Shown here one piece after another: positions 1 to 4,618 of a stretch of DNA of 16,417 nucleotides. The position numbers were made by a program, and so were the translations under genes. Numbering within the stretch: the stretch's first letter is position 1; the number at the start of each line of letters is the position of its first letter. Under the pieces are notes generated by a model that ran no database searches, had not been told where the DNA came from, and saw nothing but the letters and a program-made list of their open reading frames with translations. The DNA is from Tenericutes bacterium HGW-Tenericutes-5 (GTDB lineage: Bacteria > Bacillota_I > Bacilli_A > Izemoplasmatales > Hujiaoplasmataceae): assembly GCA_002839125.1 (NCBI GenBank), contig PGXI01000017.1, forward strand, positions 1-16,417. The letters run 5' to 3'.

Positions 1-161
1 TATGTTGAAATATCTGGAATAATTATAGTTTCTGAATGTTCGTGAATTCCTGAAATATTAGGTATAAGAATAACCTCATTTACCATTTTTGACGCACATG
101 AATTTACAAAAACCAGTAATGATACCAATAGTAAAGATAAAATATATTTATGAATTCTCAC
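1..161 (-). CDS. Probable lipoprotein, 3' end beyond the left edge (partial)
   Basis: A reading frame opens at GTG (161-159) and runs without a stop to base 1, giving 53 visible codons. The start has an excellent Shine-Dalgarno site (AAGGAGG, about 6 bases upstream) that lies inside the last codons of the radical SAM gene, and the two genes overlap by 14 bases, so translation is probably coupled. The N-terminus is MRIHKYILSLLLVSLLVFVN followed by SCASK: a short basic start, a hydrophobic core of about 15 residues and a Cys at 22. This resembles a lipoprotein signal peptide, although Asn at -2 makes the lipobox imperfect. The visible mature part contains IPNISGIHEHSE and IIIPDIST, and no family was recognised. 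The position directly behind a SPASM enzyme makes it a candidate substrate or partner, but that is inference. It could instead be a single-pass membrane protein. Confidence 0.7.
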   Translation of the reverse strand, partial: MRIHKYILSLLLVSLLVFVNSCASKMVNEVILIPNISGIHEHSETIIIPDIST

Positions 162-1575
162 AGCTCTCCTCCTTTATCCTGAGATAATGTTCAATATTCT
201 CATCTTTGATTTTCTTAAGCTCCATGAATGTGTATTGTCCGCTAAGTTTCTTGAGGGTGGCAGAAAGTTCTTTGTCTTCTTGGAATCGATCCGCTTTTCT
301 TTGACATCCTTCATAGACTGCGTTGAATAACTCTTCATTTTGAAATATCAATTCAAACTTTAGTTTAACAGCCAATTCAAATAGATGCTTTTTGAGTTCG
401 CACATTACCTCATCGACCGAGTCAAGTTTCTTGTCTTTGTAATATGAGACAACCATGCATTCCCCACCACAAACATATCTGGCTTCACAATCTTGACAAT
501 GTTTTCTTTCTAACTGAATACTCCAGAAATGATTCGTCTTCTCTTGATTGAGTCCAGTGTCAAGAGTTCCTAATTCCATCTCTTTAATGCTAACACTTCC
601 AGGACAAGCAATAATCTTCTTGTTGGGCGTTAATGAGAATCTTCCCAACCCAGCATCACATCTAGTGCTGACCTTGTGATTCAGTATGACTCTCTGTATG
701 AATTTCCCGAAGTAGTCATCACCATTTAATAAAACTCCTAATGAATCTAGTTTACCATTCAATGTCTTCTGTAATATGTATTTGTATAATCTTGTGTATT
801 GATGTTTTATCTCTTCAATATTGTCTTCGTTAATACCTTCTACACTATGATCAAAGCTTCTTACCGGTTTGATACTGATGGTGGTGAAGTACTTAGATAA
901 TGTCTTAAATGCTTTGACAAGGTCTATCTTATCATTCGTCAAAGTAACAGCTACGCCAAGATATTCCCGATGTTTGATATTTTTGACGTTACTGATGATT
1001 TGTTTGTATGTGCCTTCTTGTTTTTTGTTTAATCTGTTCGCATCATGTGTTTTTTGATATCCATCAATACTGATTCCAAAGATATACCCAGCTGACTGTA
1101 ATTTATCTACATTCTCTTTAGTAAGTAATGTTCCATTTGTAACTAGCATAGGTAGTACTTCTTTACAGATCTCATCACTCTTCAAATGGCAATATTTTGC
1201 TAATTCATGGATGAACTGCATCCTCAGTAATGGTTCTCCTGATCCAGTTGGATCAACTATGAATTTCTCTGCTTTAGGAAACTCCGATATAATAAAATCG
1301 ATGAAACGTTTTGCTTCATCGATTGTTATATTCACATCAGGTCTATCTTGCATGAAGCAGTATTTACAATTCATGTTACACTTGCTTGATGCATGTAGGC
1401 TTATGTATATTGTTTTGAATAATTCTTTTTGGTATGTATCAGTATTCGCTATTTTATCATCCATATGATTCTTATGGAAAATACGTTTTAAATCCTTGTT
1501 TGTTAAGTTAGGGTTGTTTGGTAGTATAATCTGATTTCCATTGATTCGACTAACATAGATTGTATGATTTTTCAT
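148..1575 (-). CDS. Radical SAM/SPASM domain protein (probable peptide or protein maturase)
   Basis: The protein has 475 residues. The [4Fe-4S] cluster motif that binds S-adenosylmethionine is C66-x3-C70-x2-C73, followed by Phe as is typical, and GSGEP at 111-115 fits the SAM-binding GGE-type motif. The C-terminal part carries seven cysteines (306, 324, 360, 363, 369, 373, 392). The C-x2-C-x5-C-x3-C-gap-C tail is the SPASM pattern that binds two auxiliary clusters in anaerobic sulfatase maturases and RiPP-modifying enzymes. The segment GISIDGYQKTHD (167-178) also resembles that family. It is therefore expected to be a cytoplasmic, oxygen-sensitive enzyme that modifies a peptide or protein side chain. 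No sulfatase or typical Cys-rich precursor peptide is visible. The overlapping downstream gene encodes a probable lipoprotein. The ATG at 1575 lacks a clear Shine-Dalgarno site of its own. A strong promoter lies at 1636-1664. The exact substrate cannot be read from the sequence. Confidence 0.9.
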   Translation of the reverse strand: MKNHTIYVSRINGNQIILPNNPNLTNKDLKRIFHKNHMDDKIANTDTYQKELFKTIYISLHASSKCNMNCKYCFMQDRPDVNITIDEAKRFIDFIISEFPKAEKFIVDPTGSGEPLLRMQFIHELAKYCHLKSDEICKEVLPMLVTNGTLLTKENVDKLQSAGYIFGISIDGYQKTHDANRLNKKQEGTYKQIISNVKNIKHREYLGVAVTLTNDKIDLVKAFKTLSKYFTTISIKPVRSFDHSVEGINEDNIEEIKHQYTRLYKYILQKTLNGKLDSLGVLLNGDDYFGKFIQRVILNHKVSTRCDAGLGRFSLTPNKKIIACPGSVSIKEMELGTLDTGLNQEKTNHFWSIQLERKHCQDCEARYVCGGECMVVSYYKDKKLDSVDEVMCELKKHLFELAVKLKFELIFQNEELFNAVYEGCQRKADRFQEDKELSATLKKLSGQYTFMELKKIKDENIEHYLRIKEESCENS

Positions 1576-1635
1576 TTCATATGTTATATTATCATTTATT
1601 CATCTCTCCCACGCGTTATGTAACCCTTAATTTGA

Positions 1636-1664
1636 ATAATACCATGTTAATAATAAATTGTCAA
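1636..1664 (-). promoter_or_regulatory. Strong promoter of the radical SAM gene
   Basis: On the minus strand a perfect -35 box TTGACA (1664-1659) is separated by 17 bases from TATTAT (1641-1636). TGG precedes the -10 box, giving an extended -10. It lies about 60 bases upstream of the radical SAM start. The leader contains GTTACATAAC (1624-1615), a small palindrome near the expected transcription start that could be an operator. Confidence 0.8.
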
Positions 1665-1755
1665 TATAGATCTCGTTTTTTTATTTTTGAAAAATAACAC
1701 TTATTCTTCGTACATTGTTAAAAAAAGTTATCCTTAAAAACTAGTGTAGTTTCTT

Positions 1756-1976
1756 GAAAAAAGCATTTGTCTGTAATCGTGTAAATCCATTCTAAAAGTG
1801 TATTTCAAAGTGTAATCATTTAGAGCCATTTATTTTTTGCCAAATTTGTATCAAAATAGGTTATTCTATGGCTATAGCCACAACTATTTTAGTACAATGC
1901 TGAAGTTGAGAAACGCCTATATTAAGACAAAAAAGGCCTGATACCTAATCGTATCAGACCAATGCTCTGCAAATGG
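1756..1976. repeat. Iteron-terminator module, copy A (diverged direct repeat)
   Basis: This stretch resembles 3574-3809 in order and sequence. Shared elements are AAAAAAGCAT (1757-1766), TGTAATCGTGTAA (1772-1784), degenerate second and third iterons near 1794 and 1813, TTAGTACAA (1889-1897), and an intrinsic terminator followed on the minus strand by similar upstream sequence (CCATT-GC-AGCATTGG with a few changes). The copy is more decayed than copy B and is interrupted by a 19-bp inverted repeat. It lies between the three-gene island and the radical SAM promoter. Confidence 0.65.
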
Positions 1977-2003
1977 GTTGCATTACCTATTTTGATACAA
2001 ATT
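1843..2003. repeat. 19-bp perfect inverted repeat enclosing 123 bp
   Basis: AATTTGTATCAAAATAGGT at 1843-1861 is exactly reverse-complementary to the sequence at 1985-2003. The right arm touches the first TAGCACCC iteron. The interior holds the palindrome TGGCTATAGCCA (1869-1880) and a minus-strand terminator. It has no coding capacity. It may be a MITE-like insertion, a transposon terminus or a folded RNA, and these cannot be separated from this sequence alone. Confidence 0.8.
1929..1960 (-). terminator. Intrinsic terminator downstream of the three-gene island
   Basis: On the minus strand GGTCTGATAC (1960-1951) pairs with GTATCAGGCC (1944-1935) around a six-base loop and is followed by TTTTTTG. 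All ten pairs form only on the minus strand, where one is a G-U wobble, so it most likely ends transcripts coming from 2118-3487. Confidence 0.8.
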
Positions 2004-2071
2004 AGCACCCCATCAGGATTTTTAGCACCCCTACTACTTTTTTTAGCACCCTTGATGAAATTTTAGCACCC
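2003..2071. repeat. Array of four TAGCACCC iterons
   Basis: TAGCACCC occurs at 2003, 2023, 2044 and 2064, preceded by runs of T. The spacing of 20, 21 and 20 bases places the copies on one face of the helix, two turns apart. The spacers differ in sequence, which points to a protein-binding array rather than a slippage repeat. Such arrays occur at transposon ends recognised by IstA/TnsB-like transposases and at some replication origins. No such gene is in the window. Confidence 0.85.
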
Positions 2072-2117
2072 CTAAATAATGTGTCACTACATTACCCTAA
2101 TAAACGGAAATCTTTAA

Positions 2118-2510
2118 CTATATGCCTAGAAGATAAAACCCATTATATTGAGTTGCATTTTTAAGCCAATTCACTAACTTTTGATAATTTAGCGGTTTCT
2201 CTTTAATTATCATTTCAACCATACTCTTAACGTCATCCACTGTATAGTAATTAATTCCGAACACATCTACAATACCTGTTTGCATATTATTATATGTACC
2301 CATATTGAAAATTCTTCCATAATTACTTATGAATAAATCAATATCATCGACATAAATGTATAGAGAGTCATCCATCCAATTTTGAATAGATTTGACGGCA
2401 ACTATCTTCTTCAGTTTTGTATCAGCATTTAATCTACAATATTGAATTTCGATAAAAGCAGTACCCCCAAATTCTCTGCGTTCTTCTATGTTACTAAATG
2501 TATGAAACAT
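2118..2510 (-). CDS. Hypothetical protein, 130 aa, last gene of the island
   Basis: No family was recognised. The product has no membrane segment or signal peptide. It looks like a small soluble alpha/beta protein, with an aromatic-rich N-terminal half (FIEIQYCRL, LYIYVDDIDLFI) and a C-terminal NYQKLVNWLKNA helix. The start ATG has a strong Shine-Dalgarno site (AGGAGGT, about 8 bases upstream). It follows the 96-aa gene by about 30 bases on the same strand and is presumably co-transcribed with it. Size and setting (small unrelated genes in an island) resemble immunity proteins of polymorphic toxin systems, but no toxin is visible and this is only a suggestion. The stop is TAG. Confidence 0.7.
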   Translation of the reverse strand: MFHTFSNIEERREFGGTAFIEIQYCRLNADTKLKKIVAVKSIQNWMDDSLYIYVDDIDLFISNYGRIFNMGTYNNMQTGIVDVFGINYYTVDDVKSMVEMIIKEKPLNYQKLVNWLKNATQYNGFYLLGI

Positions 2511-2541
2511 ACTTACAAACCTCCTGATTCAATTTTCTGAG

Positions 2542-2832
2542 TTACTCTGAATCTTTTATTTTCAATCCTAAAATGTCTTGAAAATCCTTGAAGCATTCTG
2601 AGCAAACCCATTCATCGCGTTTTCGTTCCTTACCTTTCCAAAAAATTGGTTCCAAGATTGTTTGATAACCCTCTTTTAGTGCATCATTGATTGTTAAGCT
2701 TAACTTAGCCCAGCAAAAACTGCAATGATCATGATCATTATCATCGTTTATTGGTTTGTATTCTTTAAAAACAAATTCTCTACCTTTTAGACGTTCTCCG
2801 TTAATGTATCTCCAATCTTCTTTGGTAATCAT
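2542..2832 (-). CDS. Small Cys/His protein, possible zinc-binding (96 aa)
   Basis: The protein contains DHDHCSFCW (C37, C40) and WVCSECF (C77, C80): two CxxC pairs about 36 residues apart with His34 and His36 next to the first. This arrangement could bind one zinc ion. The N-terminal WRYINGERLKGREF and DHDHC-FCW pattern recalls a widespread family of small uncharacterised proteins in Bacteroidetes and Firmicutes; this is recollection rather than a search result. The ATG at 2832 has a good ribosome-binding site (AAGGGAGA) and overlaps the end of the upstream membrane-protein gene by 32 bases, indicating translational coupling. No enzymatic role can be assigned. Confidence 0.75.
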   Translation of the reverse strand: MITKEDWRYINGERLKGREFVFKEYKPINDDNDHDHCSFCWAKLSLTINDALKEGYQTILEPIFWKGKERKRDEWVCSECFKDFQDILGLKIKDSE

Positions 2833-3487
2833 AATTTTCTCCCTTATTATTAATAAACGGTTTAGCTCTTTTTCCTAATGATAAATAAAACTTCTCTGTC
2901 TCAATCTCGGTTGTAATAATATCCTCATTTTTTCCGTATGACAAAGTATACTCATTCAATCTAAATTCATAACAACCGAAATCCTTGATTGTTGATGTAA
3001 AATCATTCACAATCCTTAATTTGTCATTGTGAAAAAAAAGCAATACATCCTTATCAACAAGAAGCTGATTTGAAGAATCATAACATTTGGTAACTATATA
3101 GTTTTCTGGAATTTTATAGTATTTCAATAGCTTTATATTAATGATAGCAATAATATCTTTTGGAATGATTTCTAATGACTGAGGTGGATAATGTTTCTCC
3201 AGTTTTCGATATGGATAAGATAATAACAATGCCGGTAAAATTAGGCTGACAAAAATAACCAAAATCGTATATAAGGTCTTTCCAATCACTGGTTCTATAT
3301 TTTGCTCAAGAAAAATCATAATACCCAGAAAAAAAACGAACAAAATCCAAAATAGTGTTCCAAAAATTTGGCGAAACCGTCTATTAGCAATATATCTTTG
3401 TCGTGCTGAATTATCTAGTAAATCAATTCTTTTTCTAAGCAATTTCTTGTCAATGTGCTTTGAAAATGGGTATTTGAATCGTCTCAT
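2801..3487 (-). CDS. Two-TM membrane protein of unknown function (228 aa)
   Basis: A basic N-terminus (about 40 residues, rich in Arg and Lys) is followed by two hydrophobic segments at about 41-61 and 71-91. A soluble region of about 135 residues follows, probably on the cytoplasmic side by the positive-inside rule. The layout resembles small membrane-anchored proteins of cargo or immunity cassettes, but no family was recognised. The ATG has a Shine-Dalgarno site (GAGGAG) close to the start. It is the first gene of a three-gene unit, with a 32-base overlap into the next gene. A leader of about 60 bases separates it from the iteron array at 3595-3666. Confidence 0.75.
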   Translation of the reverse strand: MRRFKYPFSKHIDKKLLRKRIDLLDNSARQRYIANRRFRQIFGTLFWILFVFFLGIMIFLEQNIEPVIGKTLYTILVIFVSLILPALLLSYPYRKLEKHYPPQSLEIIPKDIIAIINIKLLKYYKIPENYIVTKCYDSSNQLLVDKDVLLFFHNDKLRIVNDFTSTIKDFGCYEFRLNEYTLSYGKNEDIITTEIETEKFYLSLGKRAKPFINNKGENYDYQRRLEIH

Positions 3488-3546
3488 TGGCTCCTCACCT
3501 TAATTATTGAAACTGATGCGTGTAACGGTTTAATACTAAACAATCA

Positions 3547-3560
3547 TTATCATAATTATA
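3547..3560 (-). promoter_or_regulatory. Likely -10 region for the three-gene island
   Basis: On the minus strand TATAAT (3560-3555) and GATAAT (3552-3547) lie about 60-70 bases upstream of the 228-aa gene and just inside the iteron module. TTGAGA (3575-3570) could serve as -35 for GATAAT with a long 17-19 base spacer. TATAAT has no good -35. The exact promoter is uncertain. Confidence 0.4.
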
Positions 3561-3594
3561 CACTATATAGTCTCAAAAAAAGCATAACTTATTG

Positions 3595-3666
3595 TAATCG
3601 TGTAAAAATATCTCAAATCGTGTATTTCTGCTTATAATCGTGTAAATTTTTGGAGTAATCGTGTAA
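3595..3666. repeat. Array of four TAATCGTGTAA iterons
   Basis: Copies begin at 3595, 3615 (variant AAATCGTGTAT), 3635 and 3656, at a period of 20, 20 and 21 bases. On the minus strand they read TTACACGATTA. The array sits upstream of the promoter of the 228-aa gene. It could be a binding site for a transposase, replication initiator or repressor. GTAATTAC (3666-3673) follows the last copy. Confidence 0.85.
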
Positions 3667-3760
3667 GTAATTACTTTTTTTGTAGTAATATGAGTAATTC
3701 AATATTGCATTTCTATATGATTTAGTACAAATAAAAAATAGATAAATGGCTCTATTTGGG

Positions 3761-3794
3761 CAAAAAAAAGACCTAATACAAATTGTATTAGGCC
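3761..3794 (-). terminator. Intrinsic terminator of ssrA
   Basis: On the minus strand GGCCTAATAC pairs with GTATTAGGTC around a five-base loop (stem 3794-3785 with 3779-3770, including a G-U wobble). An eight-T run follows. It starts about 14 bases after the tmRNA CCA end and is the expected end of the smpB-ssrA transcript. Confidence 0.85.
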
Positions 3795-3807
3795 AATGCT
3801 TTGCTAA

Positions 3808-4153
3808 TGGTGGAGCTGAGGGGATTTGAACCCCTGTCCAAAATAGCCAATCATTTAACTTTCTACATGCTTAGTTAACTATATTGTTTCAGCAAACACC
3901 TGCTAGTTAACCAACTGATGAGTGCCTAATCCTATTAGTTTAACCCAATAATCTTAAGATTGCAGACGATTGAGCGGTCCTATATTCTGAAGTTCAAAAG
4001 AGCCTATAGGCAAACCCCGATGAACCCGCAACTTCTTCTTAAGCTGCGAAAGCGTAATTTTGATTTCCGGTTATATTTAACCTGCATTTTTAAATCTGCC
4101 GATTGCATGCTTATTAAACTTGAACTACCCTGTCGAATCCAGAAAACAGCCCC
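3808..4153 (-). ncRNA. ssrA: tmRNA (ssrA)
   Basis: tmRNA rescues stalled ribosomes together with SmpB. It acts first as an alanyl-tRNA and then as a template for a degradation tag. The 5' end GGGGCTG (4153-4147) pairs over seven positions with CAGCTCC before ACCA at 3808, so CCA is encoded. GGATTCGACAGGG after the acceptor stem and the T-arm GGGGTTCAAATCCCC are tmRNA hallmarks. The tag frame follows TTAAATATAAC, the same context as in Bacillus subtilis. The mature RNA would be 346 nt. It begins three bases after the smpB stop. TGATAAAAT, an extended -10, is positioned to start transcription close to the mature 5' end, so it may be made both from its own promoter and by processing of smpB mRNA. 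Confidence 0.97.
4039..4068 (-). other. ssrA: tmRNA tag reading frame, tag (A)GNQNYAFAA
   Basis: Resume codon GGA (4068-4066) is followed by codons for N Q N Y A F A A and a TAA stop (4041-4039). With the alanine carried by tmRNA itself the tag would be AGNQNYAFAA. The end YAFAA fits the ClpXP/Lon recognition signal ALAA in modified form. The tag is short for this lineage. The resume codon was placed by the match of TTAAATATAAC to the Bacillus context, since the same frame is closed upstream by TAA. Confidence 0.85.
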
Positions 4154-4156
4154 ATA

Positions 4157-4600
4157 CTAATATTTTATCACTTTTTCCATTCTTTTGGTAGCGTCTTTTT
4201 CTCTTTGAGACTCACGTTTATCATAAAGTTTTTTACCCTTACATAAAGCAATCTCTATTTTACAAAGACCTTCATTGAGATATACCTTGGTTGGAACCAA
4301 GGTAAGCCCTTCAAGTTTTAGTTTTTGTGATAATTTAATTATTTCTCTTTTGGATAATAACAACTTTTTATTTCTTGTTTCTTTGTGGTTAAAGATATTT
4401 CCTTGCTCATACTTAGCAACATGCATATTGATGATATATGCTTGAAAGTCATTAGATATTTTTACATAAGCTTCATTAATTGAAAACTTGCCTAAACGAA
4501 TAGATTTAATTTCTGTACCTTTTAAGACAATACCACATTCAAAGGTTTCTAATATATAGTAGTCGTGGCCCACCTTTTTATTGTTAGCTAATATTTTCAT
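4157..4600 (-). CDS. smpB: SsrA-binding protein SmpB
   Basis: SmpB binds the tRNA-like part of tmRNA and places it in the empty A site of stalled ribosomes. The 147-residue length is normal. Family signatures seen are ILETFECGIVLKGTEIKSIR near the N-terminus (oligonucleotide-binding fold), the segment NINEAYV-like SINEAYVKI, and the basic C-terminal tail GKKLYDKRESQREKDATKRM, which becomes helical in the mRNA channel. The ATG has AAGGAG about 10 bases upstream. It lies 18 bases after rnr and three bases before ssrA on the same strand, so the RNase, the adaptor and the RNA of trans-translation form one unit. The stop is TAG. Confidence 0.97.
   Translation of the reverse strand: MKILANNKKVGHDYYILETFECGIVLKGTEIKSIRLGKFSINEAYVKISNDFQAYIINMHVAKYEQGNIFNHKETRNKKLLLSKREIIKLSQKLKLEGLTLVPTKVYLNEGLCKIEIALCKGKKLYDKRESQREKDATKRMEKVIKY
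4162..4170 (-). promoter_or_regulatory. Possible ssrA promoter inside the smpB 3' end
   Basis: TGATAAAAT on the minus strand is an extended -10 overlapping the last smpB codons. Its TAAAAT ends eight bases before the mature tmRNA 5' G, the right distance for initiation there. No good -35 is visible (TACCAA at the matching distance). Confidence 0.45.
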
Positions 4601-4618
4601 GGTTAAAGTGCTCCTTTT

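Larger units (their letters stand above)
3574..3809. repeat. Iteron-terminator module, copy B, ending at ssrA
   Basis: This is the better-preserved partner of 1756-1976: AAAAAAGCAT (3575-3584), four iterons, TTAGTACAA (3722-3730) and the ssrA terminator in the same order and similar spacing. The similarity ends at the CCA end of ssrA, where copy A has unrelated sequence. Together the copies bracket about 1.6 kb with three genes. Confidence 0.65.

Noticed and set aside
869..1468. Plus-strand frames within the radical SAM gene
   Set aside because: They are antisense to a gene with intact catalytic motifs and have no supporting start signals.
1735..1802. 18-codon minus-strand frame starting ATGGATTTACACG within the decayed iterons
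   Set aside because: There is no Shine-Dalgarno site, and the sequence is explained by the repeat; copy B does not keep the frame.
1595..3700. CRISPR array
   Set aside because: The 20-21 bp period repeats have an 8-11 bp core and short spacers, far from CRISPR dimensions, and no cas gene is present.
3960..4160. Plus-strand frame of 66 codons
   Set aside because: It is antisense to the highly structured tmRNA and has no ribosome-binding site.
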